Assembly (NCBI GenBank): GCA_022497145.1
Contig: MU385897.1
Location: forward strand, 1-64,000
Source: Rostrohypoxylon terebratum
Lineage: Eukaryota > Ascomycota > Sordariomycetes > Xylariales > Hypoxylaceae
Length of the DNA: 64,000 nt
Direction: 5' to 3'
Below are positions 51,210-62,235 of the stretch, in pieces (the first letter of the stretch is position 1; every line of letters begins with the position of its first letter). The translations under genes were made by a program, and so were the position numbers. The notes beneath the pieces are model-generated. The model searched no databases. It was not told where the DNA came from and worked only from the letters and a program-made list of their open reading frames with translations.

Positions 51210-51841
51210 ATGGCTGCCCAAGTAAACGGCGAAGTCCACCCGTCATCCGCGACTTTATCGGTAAGCTCGCGACATTTCTATTTGTACCTTATACTTATAA
51301 CCTTGGGGAACCATTTCCGGCGTTCCGGATCGGCTAACATACCATATAATAGCACATCACCGGATATCCCGTCGTCAGCGACGGTATCGCCTACTTCAAA
51401 GGAAACCCTTACGGTCAGAAGTCGATAGAGCTGAGCGACTCGGCCTACAGGACTTTTGCTAAGCCCGTCATCCCTTACTTCTCGAAGCCTTACCAATATG
51501 TCTCGCCCTACATCAAGAAGGCTGATTTGATTGGTGACGACACCCTGACCAAGATCGACGCGCGCCTGCCTGCTCTGAAGAAACCGACTCACGAATTGTG
51601 GACTGACGGCAAGGACTTCGTCTTCTTTCCCGTGCGCAAGGGTTACAAAACCAAGGATCACGTATTCGATGTTTATCATTCCGAATATAAGAAAGTTGGC
51701 GGTGACGGCTTGGTAACATCTGGAAAGGCGCTTGTCTCGACCGGCCTCGTTGTCACTACCGAAGCACTCACCTGGGTTGGCGACTTCTTAAAAGCTAGAA
51801 AGGTACAAGCCAAGGAAGCGAGCAATAACGTAACTCAATAG
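51210..51841 (+). CDS. CAP20/perilipin-like lipid-droplet protein
   Basis: Two exons, 51210-51260 and 51353-51841, with a 92-nt intron (GTAAGC...AATAG), giving 179 residues. After a 17-residue first exon, the protein has the CAP20-type order: HITGYPVVSDGIAYFKGNPY, then KPYQYVSPYIKKAD, then VGGDGLVTSGKALVSTGLVV. The length matches CAP20 of Colletotrichum (about 180 residues), which is a perilipin-family protein that coats lipid droplets and contributes to appressorium turgor in that fungus. A lipid-droplet role here follows from the family; a virulence role would depend on lifestyle and is not claimed. The short first exon and single intron are supported by frame and family start sequence. Confidence 0.88.
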
Positions 51842-52908
51842 GGAACGGCGGCCGAACCGAAGACGACAAGACGATTCTCAACACATATTTCCTTTCTTTC
51901 TTTTGATACCACATTGCATTTTCTTTCGTTGGCCTCCGAGACGGAAATTTCTGAATCCGTGTTGGGTATGACGTGTGCGGCGGCTCGGAGGGTGATGTTT
52001 GTACTATGAGGATATATGGCCTAGTCTCTAGGTGTTCACTTTCACTTTCGCTTCGCATCCCGGCGCGTAAGGAAAAGGAGTTTTATGTCGTGCGAAAATA
52101 TCTGCTCGAGGGTGATGAAAATTTGATTCGGGGATCCTGTTAACTTTCGATTATGACATTTAGCATGACGAAACTGTTGATAAGCTCGGTATAAGAGAGG
52201 TGAGGATGTATACGTAAGGAAACAGAGGTGGGCGCGGGCTGAATTGTTGTAGGGCCGAGTCGCGCGTGGTTAATGACCTGTATGAGAAGAGAATAGATTT
52301 CAATTCCGTTACGTCTGCTCCTCGCTGTGCTGTCTTGTCCTGTTGTTGCCCTAAGTATCTTATACTATGTAGATATCATTAATAGGTATACCTAGGACCT
52401 AGGACCTAGGTAGCTATTGGTGAGGAATGAAAATACTTAGATAATCTATACATTAGGTAAGCAATAAAGGGCACATACTTCTACTTAGTTAGCACATGCA
52501 AAATGTGACAAAGCGTCCTTAGAGGCTTACGTAATCGAAAGATCAACGGGGCAAAACACGTGACATTTCCCCTATTGACCCGGCAACGACGCTCATGTCA
52601 AGATAAACACACTAACCACACTAACCCGCCTATGATCGAATTTTCTAATGGTCTGTAATTAATATCGCCTCCACCATCCACCATCCACAGTCCACCGCAT
52701 TTACTGTGTGCCATGCAACTGCATGTAATAACATCAAGCACCTTTGGCCTTTGAAGACGCATCGCAGCTAGTTGTAATTACCGAATGTTGCACAGACTTC
52801 ATATCTTCATATCGCTGACAATTATAACAACCTTATACTCATAATCCTGTTCCTATCATAACAATCAGACCTACACACTCTCCTCTAGGTATTGCAAAAA
52901 GGAATCAA
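51842..52908. other. Intergenic
   Basis: The 3' flank of the CAP20-like gene and promoter of the coiled-coil gene. A tandem CCTAGGA motif lies at 52390-52412. No gene is seen. Confidence 0.5.
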
Positions 52909-54934
52909 ATGATTAACGTCGACCACTCGTCCAGCCTACCAGGTTCGCCAGGTAGCGCTACACCACTTCAACCCATTTCCTCCGACCGAGTCAATCAGCA
53001 GCGTGACCCTGCCTCTCTCGCTTCGGCGCGATCCGACCAACCTCGTGACAGCGACGTGCACGACAAGATCCGTCAATTCAACAACATGACCCACAATGGC
53101 CCTGCTGGCGCGGCTTCCATGTCCAGACAGCTGGAGCGGAAGACTGCTGATGCGGCTCTCAAACGCGCCATGCTGGGACGCGAAGAAGCCGAAGCCGACA
53201 TGCGACGCTATCGAGATGAGGCCCGGACCCTACGCAAGCAGATCGAGGAGAGCCGTGTTAGAGAGCGTAAAGTCGGCGAAAGACTAGAAGATGTCATGGT
53301 AAGCAGCACGATCCTACTAGAGCGTTGGCCAATGCGAACTCGACACGCTAACAATGTCTTTTCAGGAGAAATATGGTCAGGCGAAAGAAACATTACAACA
53401 TAGTAAAGCCATATGGGAGAAGGAAGTACGGCAAGCGCGCAAAGAATTATTCAAGACACAATCGGCTACCGTCAAATTGCAGGAAGAGCTCAAGGCCGTC
53501 AAAGCCGCCTCTAGATCCATAGAGGAGTCGTTGGCGAGAGAGAAGGAACTCGGCAAGGCTAGAGAACAAGAAGCATTCCAATCACGCTACCAACTCGCCA
53601 ACGCGCAAGAGCAGTTAGAAAAGGCTCTCGAGCGCATTGCCTTCGTCGAGCAAGAACGCGACGCCTACAAGGCCGCTGCCAAGAGCGAGGAGATCGCTAG
53701 GATCGCCGCAGAAGGCCGCCTACCACTACCCCCCGAGGACCCCGATAGCGAATTCGCCTCTCCTAAGAAGGGAAGAGTGTCTTTATCGGCCGTCGATATC
53801 CTATCCTCTGCTTCGAGCGAGGCGGAGATAGAAGAGCTTACCCGGTTATGGCAATGGGAGAAGCAAAGAGCTGACCGGGCACAAGAACATCTCGAATTTG
53901 TGAAGGCCGAGTGCGAACTGAGATGCTGCTCCTGCTCCAAGGCTCGCCCGCGAAGAAGCAACCGATCATCGATCCGTCAAGAACGGCCTAAGTCGGTTTC
54001 GATTATAGATCCAGCCGACCTCATGATCTTGGGCCGTGAGCCCGAATCTTCAGAGCAACCCACCCCTATACAGGCTGAGCATCCAGTGCAGGAAGAGGAA
54101 GAGGAACAAGAACAGGGGCAGGAGTGCCAACCAGAGCCTTCTCGGCCAAAAATCATGGAACCTGTGGAAAACGTTGTGGAGAATAAGGAATCGGTGATCA
54201 AGCTGCCAAAGGGACCCAGACGTAGCACAATATTCGTGCCGTTGGAGGGAATCTTTAGGACCGTCTCCCAACAAGAACTTGAGGCAATGGAAAGGTCAAT
54301 GGAGGAACCGGTCGAGTCCATACCCGAGCCGCCTACTCCTGAGGACGCTCAACCTGATCCTCCCCGCTATTGCCGAACTCCCTCCGTCGAGCCTCCGACA
54401 TTCGCCCTACTGGCGCAAGAGCGCACCTCTCTCCTTTCCCTCCTCAACGCGCCCCATGAAGGCGATTCCCAATGCATGCCTATGAACATCCCGACTATCC
54501 CTACTGCACGCCACGCCGATCTCGAACAGCAATACGAAGAGGCCACGCAGTCGGATCCAGAAGCAGAGATAGAGACGGAAACCCAAGCTCAGCAGCTTGT
54601 AGCTGAACAGAATGCCATCAGACCTCACACATCGGCCGCCTTCTTTACCGTCACAAAGACCACCAGCGTGCCCATCCGCGAGGAGAACTATCGAGGTAGC
54701 AGCACTAGCAGTTACCGTAGCAGCAGCAGCGAGCCTCCGTCTTTCGATGTGAATAACCCTGCCCTCACGCCGACAATGACGCGTGAGCAAGCCTTGGCGC
54801 AGATCAAAGAAAGGCGCGGACGGGCTAGGAGCGCAGCGCAGGGCCTCGCCACGCCGAAAAGGCAGATGGTGAAGGGGGTGGGCGAGAGAAGGGATGTCAG
54901 TGCGCCGACGGCGAGGAAGGGACGCTCGGCTTGA
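52909..54934 (+). CDS. Coiled-coil protein, function not recognised
   Basis: Two exons, 52909-53298 and 53366-54934, joined across a 67-nt intron (GTAAGC...TTCAG, branch CTAAC), giving 652 residues. Residues 1-60 are Ser/Pro-rich. A coiled coil runs from about 70 to 235 (for example RDEARTLRKQIEESRVRERK and KLQEELKAVKAASRSIEESL). A distinct block at about 287-320 reads LTRLWQWEKQRADRAQEH and ends in a Cys cluster (RCCSCSK). The C-terminal 300 residues are acidic, Pro/Ser/Gln-rich and probably disordered. There is no signal peptide or membrane segment. A scaffold role would be a guess. It is convergent with the PhzF-family gene. Confidence 0.8.
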
Positions 54935-55910
54935 TGAACTAATATCTGATACATTTTGCCTGTCTATTTCCAAAGGGGGAGATGGAACTTCCCTGATAAC
55001 CTAATATCGATGGATTCATGGGATGGGTGTGAGACGAAAAATTTGCTTGTAAAGACCTTCCTGTCTTCGGCGCTGAGGAAAGGGGCTAGGCGTTCAGATA
55101 CGATACTCAGAACGATTGCATTTCCACGGGCGTTTTTCTTTCATCGCTCTGTTTATCAGCCTTTCTTTTTCTTTGGGAAAGGCAGGAAGGGAGGGAAAGG
55201 GGGGGATAGGAATCGATGATGAAATGACAGGGATGGAAGAGGCGTTGGATTTTCTCGGACCTTGACCTAGTACCCCTTTACCCTCTCGCATTGCGTTGCG
55301 TTGACATTTCCCGTTTCCTTGTATACCTCGGCTTACGACAGAGATGACTGGCGGAGTTGGGGGTTGTTTGACTGCTCGCTACATTAGGTAATAGTGGGAT
55401 TGCCAATTGTAATGGAAGATCACTACTATTTTATCATCTTTTCGGCATAAGTGAGAGACTGGGAGTAGCATAGCATAGAGGCACGATGTGTATGACCAGT
55501 ACACAGAAACCGTGAAATGTTTACTTGGAATCGCTAAGCCAATACATTCAACCTACCTGTTCCTCTACTCAATGTCGTAAGTCCCAATGCGTTTTGCCTT
55601 AACAGGATCACACGTCATAAAATGTATACAGTACACGACTCTACCGAGAGTTTGCCTTGCTGATATCATCTGGTTTCACCTGAGTAATTTAGCTGTAGAC
55701 GATCTCACATGGAGATATCCGTGGATATTCTAACAAATCTCGAGTATCACACTTCGTCTTGCTGTGACAGGAGTGATTGGTTTTGGTTGTTGAAAACTAA
55801 TAGCCTCCCGTCCCCCCTTCCGTTACTATAATCTACCTGAATACTCATGAATAACCCGTAACATGTATGTCCGCTTTTCATTCGTCAAAACCCAAAGTCC
55901 TACTCCCCAT
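54935..55910. other. Intergenic between convergent genes
   Basis: The 3' flanks of two convergent genes. There is a G-rich stretch at 55178-55206 and no supported coding sequence. Confidence 0.5.
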
Positions 55911-56903
55911 CTACGCCGGACGAACCCTGACCCCCGCTCTCGGGATCGGCACCCGTCCCTCCAAGACCTTGACCGCACGCCCGCTTAACAAGATCTCCTC
56001 TACGGCCTTCCTGTCCTGGCTCAGCGTGACCTGGACGCGGATTTCATTCGGGCGGCCCATCTCCACGCCCTGCGCGATCTCGTACCGCTTCGTCACGGGC
56101 CCCTCGGCGCCCTCGCTCAAGCTGAGGAACGCGCATAGCGCGGACGCGGCGCTGCCGGTGCCGGGGTCCTCGCGCGACCCGATGCCGCGGGTGCGCAGCC
56201 TGCGCGCCGAAGACGCGGTTCCCAGGTCCACGAAGAAGTAGCTGGCGACGATGCCCTGGCGCCAGGACTCGTCTAGCGAGGATTTCGCGGCGTAGGTGTT
56301 CTCGGCCCCGACGAGGTTTGATGTCTGCTGCGCTAGGGTTTCCAGGTTGGGGAGCTGGGCTAGGATGAAGGTCACTTTGGTTCGAGGCTTCAAGTCAGTG
56401 CTCATTACCTCTTAAACTTGGGGAAGGGGGTGTGTGAGTTCTCGATGTTACATACTCCCATTCACGATACTTACGACCGGGTGATGAACATACGGCGTTC
56501 CAGCGAACGGGTTTCTGTGTATATGCACATCGTGAGCGACCGCAATTTCGGCCCCATCACCCTTTTCCTTAAACGTGATCAGCCCAGCCTTCGTGCCGAG
56601 TCTCTTCGCCGATCCCAGGCACAAGTGATGTAGTAAGAAGTTAGACGCCCCGATCGTCGGGTGCCCGGCAAAGGGGACCTCGGCGAGCGGGGTGAATATG
56701 TCGACACGGGCAATCCGGTTCCGGACATCATCGGCCGTCTGCTCGTGCAAGAAGACAGTCTCCGAGAGGTTGAACTCGCGGGCGATGAACTGCTTCTGGT
56801 CTTGGGATAAGTTGATCCTGGTTGGCACTTGGACTATGGCGAGGGGGTTCCCTTGGAAAGGAATGGTTGTGAAGACGTCGAAGGTGGTGAAATCCAAGGC
56901 CAT
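55911..56903 (-). CDS. PhzF-family isomerase/epimerase
   Basis: Two exons, read from high to low coordinate: 56903-56475 and 56408-55911. The 66-nt intron is GTAAGT...AAGAG, giving 308 residues. The protein has the two-lobed diaminopimelate-epimerase-like fold of the PhzF family: FDVFTTIPFQGNPLAIVQV at the start, FNLSETVF with the catalytic Glu at about 48, PFAGHPTIG at 78-85, and DPGTGSAASAL in the second lobe. The family length (about 280-310) fits. PhzF isomerises a dihydro-anthranilate in bacterial phenazine synthesis, but fungal members are of unknown substrate and no phenazine genes are nearby, so no phenazine role should be assumed. Confidence 0.9.
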
Positions 56904-57783
56904 TGTTGGGGGTTTTCTATAGAAAAATATATATTATAGATGTAGTTTCAATGTATTGGAGATGCTGGGAAATGAAGACTCGTTTTTGCAATATGGTGGC
57001 GACGATTTTTTATACTTGTTAGATGCTGGCTGGTAGATCTTCAGATGTTTTCTCTGACTTGAGTACCTAAGGTATAAGGTACCTATATCCGTGCTGCAAT
57101 GCGTTTCCAGACTGGTCAACTATGACTCACTGATCTCGAACCTAATAGTCTCCTATCGTGTTCGTGTTTTCGCCGACATAGGGATTCTATCCTTGAAGTA
57201 AGATGTAAATAGAAAAGTGTCGTAATTATACAACACACCCTATAGGTTTCGTATTCGTATTCCTTGAGTCGTGAGTGGTTGAAAACAACTGGAGTTGAAG
57301 GTTGACCGCCTATAACCCCAGGGGACCAATCATAAGAGCCCATTTAAAAGCAATTGATACCCAGACACTACGCTTCAATTTGCTCTCAACCTTGAGCGAA
57401 TCTCTACACTCGCATTTCTTCTCCTCTATCTTTCTGAAAATGACTATGCCTATTCAAAATTAGCTTCAAGGGGTTCAAGAAATCGTGTAAGTTTCATAAT
57501 GTCTTTTTTCAAGATTTAATAATGTCATGGTACATGCAAGCCGTATGGTACAAGTCTCGTCAATCCCATGCATATCTTTTTTTCGCCTCGTCATCATTCC
57601 CTAGGTATTGACTTTCCAAATACCCGATCCCTTATTGCACTCCAAGGATACCTTCCAGACAACAGCAGGAAACCCTTCACGTTTCCGTTTCCGTTTCCAT
57701 ATCTATGTCGACAAACCATCTCCTAGATACCAGCTTTGGAAAACCGTGCCAAGGGTTGTGGGTAATTATAACAAACCGTTGGT
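56904..57783. other. Intergenic: 5' flank of the PhzF-family gene and 3' flank of adenylate kinase
   Basis: No coding sequence is supported. The open frame at 57608-57865 overlaps the adenylate kinase 3' end on the opposite strand and is chance. Confidence 0.5.
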
Positions 57784-58862
57784 TTATTGGCCGGTTAATT
57801 TGCTAAGAATACCTCCGCTCTTAGGCTTGTCATCGAAGATCTTTAATAAGCTGTTCCAGACCTGACCAGGTTCTTGGCTAGCGTCGATACCCTTCCAGAT
57901 ACCGGTGTTCTTGTAGTATCCGACGACTGGAGTGGTCTGCTTGTGGTAAGTGATCAGACGCTTCTTGAGCGCTTCGGCATTGTCGTCGGATCGCTGAACC
58001 AAAGGCTCACCGGTGATGTCGTCCGTCATGGGGACTTTAGGGGGGTTAAATGTGCTGTGATAGCTTCGGCCGGAGGCGGGGTGAATTAAGCGACCGGTGA
58101 TACGAGCAACCAAAAGGGCATCGTCAATTTGTAATTCGACGGCGTGCTGTAGCTTCTGGTTCTTATCCGCAAGCATCTTGTCGAGCGACTCAGCTTGGGC
58201 GACGGTACGGGGGAAGCCGTCAAGGATGAAGCTGAAAAGTGGTTAGTTACAGCCAATGTTTTGAAATGGTGCGCGGTGGCTATCGTAGGTTATAGTGCAC
58301 ATGCGCATGCGCATAAGCGTGCACAAGCTACGAAGCGGTATAACAAACATACCCGCCCTTGCATTCCTTGTTGTTCTCGAGTTCCTCCTTGATCATGCCA
58401 ATAACGATATCGTCGCTGACCAAACCACCAGCGTCCATGATCTTCTTAGCTTCTCGTCCAAGAGGGGTCTTCTTGGCGACTTGGGATCGGAGCATATCAC
58501 CAGTGGCCTGTGCCATAGACGTTAGCAATTGAATTCCGCATCTGCGACAATTATCGTCTCCAAATTGACTGGCTTACAAGATGGCAGCAAGAAAACTTTT
58601 CTTTTATCTTTGGCGCTTGGGTTCCCTTTCCTAATGATCGCGAAATTTCGGTCAGCGCAACTCTCGGTCATGACCAATTGAGGCTTAAATATCCCGGTCC
58701 CGACGGGAACATACCAGCTCCAGGAGGACCCATGAGGATCATGCGCACGCTCTCGGTAGATATGCTTCCACCGGACTGTCGCTGTTCCAAGCGTCTTACA
58801 CGGTCTTCTAATCCGGACACGACGTCCTGCAATCGCTTCATCTCATCGTCGATTACACCCAT
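57784..58862 (-). CDS. ADK1: Adenylate kinase, long-LID cytosolic type
   Basis: Four exons, read from high to low coordinate: 58862-58715, 58630-58578, 58507-58353 and 58231-57784, giving 267 residues. The enzyme catalyses ATP + AMP to 2 ADP. The P-loop GPPGAGKGT (45-53) is split by intron 1 and restored exactly by splicing. CHLATGDMLR is the NMP-binding start, the joined exons 3-4 read through a conserved GFILDGFPRTVAQAE stretch, and the LID (ARITGRLIHPASGRSYH) is the long form. An N-terminal helix of about 35 residues precedes the core, as in fungal Adk1. An in-frame ATG eight codons upstream (58886) is an alternative start. Intron lengths are 84, 70 and 121 nt. The gene symbol follows the yeast orthologue. 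Confidence 0.93.
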
Positions 58863-60746
58863 TTTGAAGAAGTCGGAAGAAATCAATTAAGCCTGACCAA
58901 GGCGGCAAAAGAGAGGCGACCGGGAAAGTCTTCCTTTTTTTTCTTTTAGAAAAATGAGAGATATAACAAACAGTAAGGGAAAGGGAAAGAGAAGTGCGAA
59001 AGGCGAAAGGCGAAAGGTGAAAGTGACGGAATAGCTCGGTGGAAGAGTTAGAAGAAGTGTAGTAAGTTGTAAAATGTTGAAAAAGATTGGAAAGTCCGAG
59101 GTTCAGCGGTTGTCTGCGAGGTCGGGGATCGGGGAATTCTTTTTTCGAAAAATGTAGTTGAGTGTCTGAGTGTCTGAGTGTCAAGTACCTACGGGTACCT
59201 AATAGTAGCTTAAGACCACATTTGGCAAATGGCAAGGGACAGGTTGCTAAACTTCCAAGGTTGGATTGCGACAGCCTCTTCATCTGAAAACAAAGTTACC
59301 TGCTAAAAAGTACTTGTTACCTATTATAACTAAAAATTAGAGCTCTAGGGCTAAGTTTAAACTAAGGTTGAGCAATTGCAGGACAATTGGGGCCCCTCAG
59401 TGGCCGATTTGCCTAGGTACGGCGGTAAGATAGTGGGGAAATAGGGAAACTCCCCCCCCCCAATATCCCCCGTGCTTTTTAGCGGCGTGACACTTAGACA
59501 ACCTGGAGCTTCCTGCGTGTAATGCCTGTAATTCCGCAATCTCCTTGAGCTACCTAGGTCCTAATGTATTAGTAGATGGACGTGATATTAGGTACCTTAG
59601 TTAGGTACCTTAGTTACCTAGCTACTACCTTCCATATGCAAGTGCAGGCGCCGACGCAGCTCCGCCATTCTTCCACGTTGTCTCGCTTTTACTCATTCGG
59701 GTTAAGCATCACCTCTAAGCATTCGGCTATTTTTCTACACACTTGGGGACACATTGCGATGATTTCCGTTAGACCGCTGAGTTATACGGTATAGAATCGG
59801 GTTTGGATTGTGGCTTTGAGGAATTTTTGGGTGGTTGCTTAGTAAATTGAGTGTTATCGGTGACAGGTGTTATAGGCGTTATAGAATCTTCAATACACTC
59901 TATACACACCGTCAATCGGCTTCCGACAGTTCCCACTCATGATGAACAAGGGGGATTTTCCCATCAAGAGACACGTAGGTATATACAACAAATACAGAGG
60001 GGGTGAACAAACGATAGTCAATAGTCAACCTATAGCTAAACTACCAAGTAGTCAAGATCAGCTTATGACCTTCTACTCGGACCAACGGATAGGGGGGATA
60101 GGGCATAAGGCGTCTTCTTCTTCTCCTAGCTACCTAGGACGTAGGACCTAGGTACGTACTAGATGCTAGGGTTGTTAGAACATCCATGAATGGAATATAT
60201 GGAGGTAATATGCCTCAGTCAGCTGGGTAAACCAGCGTTCCGACAATTCCATCTTCGATACGGGTGGCCTCGAAAGATTTGTTGGGGTTTCTGAAAAAGC
60301 GAGGATCTTCAAAGCAGCGGGCATTGCTAGGATTGCTAGGTAATTGATGGGGTGACGGATAAGTATAAAAAATGGATATTGTGATAGGATCGGATCCGCC
60401 ACAACTTGAGCCACATCTGACAAAAATGAAATGCCGGAGTTAAACGTTAGTCATCAGAGCATCAGTGTCGCGATCATAGTGGTCTGTGCATTGATACCAT
60501 TGAATTATCTAGGTACATAGATATTTTGGATATTCTAAGCTAACCCTAATCTAGAATTAAGCTTGACCGGGGGTTTGGAGCGGAAGGCAGCCTCACATAC
60601 GACAGCCTTCTCACCTTTTGTACCTTTTTTCGTACTTTCAAGGTTGTTTGCAAACTTCCATCCAGCTCGGTTCTATTTCGTAGCAAGCTTCCTCTTCTTC
60701 ATCGCATTACTCAATTTTTCGCATCTCTGCATTCATACCCTTCACG
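58863..60746. other. Divergent intergenic region between adenylate kinase and Rpn8 genes
   Basis: An A/G-rich and C/T-rich low-complexity tract at 58935-59060 forms the adenylate kinase promoter. There is a C10 run at 59452-59461 and TACCTTAGTTAGGTACC-like repeats at 59550-59630. Another TAGGTA-type cluster is at 60125-60165. No gene is supported. Confidence 0.5.
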
Positions 60747-61930
60747 ATGCCTACTACGACCGCAGAAACCCTTTCCTTCGTCAATAAAAATGTTACCGTC
60801 GCCCCGTTAGTTCTACTCTCCGTTGTAGATCATTACAACCGAGTAGCGAAGGGAACCAGGAAGCGTGTGGTTGGTGTGCTATTGGGTCAGAACGATGGGA
60901 AGAACGTGCGAGTATCGAACAGCTTCGCAGGTTGGTCGCATTCTATCGGGATGTCTGAAAAGCCATCGGAATCAGCTTAGCTAACAACGATCCGCTCCAT
61001 ATAGTTCCGTTCGAAGAAGATAACGATGATCCGTCGGTTTGGTTCTTAGATCACAACTACGTTGAGAATATGAACGATATGTTCAAGAAGGTCAACGCGC
61101 GAGAGAAGTTAATAGGCTGGTACCACTCCGGACCCAAGCTGCGCGCATCCGATCTCGAGATCAACGAGCTGTTCAAGCGATACACCCCCAACCCTCTACT
61201 AGTCATTATCGACGTCCAACCAAAGGAATCTGGCGTCCCAACGGACGCATACTTCGCAGTAGAAGAGATCAAGGATGTATGTTGCTCCATGCTCCATAAC
61301 AGAGCCGCAGGTGATCCGCATGCTAATATGAATGACGTATAGGACGGTACAACCACATCCAAGACCTTCGTACACACACCATCCACCATCGAAGCCGAAG
61401 AAGCAGAAGAGATCGGTGTTGAGCACCTTCTCCGAGATATTCGCGACGTAGCGATCGGCACTCTATCTACACGCATCACCAACCAATTACAGTCACTGCA
61501 AGGACTTCACCTCCGATTGCGCGAGATCCAGACCTACCTCCAGAAGGTCCAAGATGGCAAGTTACCGGTAAACCACGCAGTCCTCGGTAACCTTCAAGAC
61601 ATTTTCAACCTTCTACCCAACCTGTCCACGCCCAAGCCTAGCGCCGACGGAAAGGGTGGCAACGTAGGCGAGCTATCGTACGCGATGAGCGTCAAGACAA
61701 ACGACCAGCTCCTAGCCATCTACCTCAGCAGCTTAATCCGCGCCATCACGGCCTTCCACGACCTCATCGAGAACAAGATTCAGAATCGGCAGCAACAGGA
61801 AGAGAAGGAGGCGAAGGAAGAGGCGGCGGCGACAACGGGTAAGGAGGACAAGGACAAAAAGGATGGTAGCGTAAATGGCGTCAACGGAGAGCCTGCGGAG
61901 AAGAGTAGCGAAAAGGAAAAGAAGAAATAG
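60747..61930 (+). CDS. RPN8: 26S proteasome regulatory subunit Rpn8 (MPN domain)
   Basis: Three exons: 60747-60930, 61005-61276 and 61343-61930, giving 347 residues. The MPN domain spans about 12-150, with KRVVGVLLGQNDGKNVRVSN and LIGWYHSGPKLRASD. Where Rpn11 has the JAMM HxH, this protein has HSG (His102-Ser-Gly), so it is the catalytically dead MPN partner that dimerises with Rpn11 in the proteasome lid. The C-terminal helical part (RDIRDVAIGTLSTRITNQLQ, LPNLSTPKP) is typical of Rpn8. A charged Lys/Glu tail of about 45 residues ends the protein. Length and motif order match fungal Rpn8. It is convergent with the SWIM gene. Confidence 0.95.
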
Positions 61931-62235
61931 TGAAGAGTTTCATGATGACGCGGGATAATAAATCACATCAACCCTTGTACATTATCCATACTGGGGAGGA
62001 AAGGTCAACCTTGAGGCCAAAGGCGCTTCGTGCATGCATGATAATCTATAGACGTTTGGTCAGGTTTCTGATCCTCTGATGAAAGATGACTTTACTTTGC
62101 AAGAGCCTCGATTTTGATACGATAAAAGATGACATATTTCCTTTGCCTACCATACCTAGTGTTATACGTACATAAAGTTCATCATTCATAAGGTCGTGGA
62201 TCGTAGTGTCGCAGTACCTCCCTGTCTATCATTCC

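Noticed and set aside
55911..56903. Phenazine biosynthesis from the PhzF-like gene
   Set aside because: Only one family member is present, none of the other phz genes is nearby, and PhzF homologues are common in fungi with other roles.
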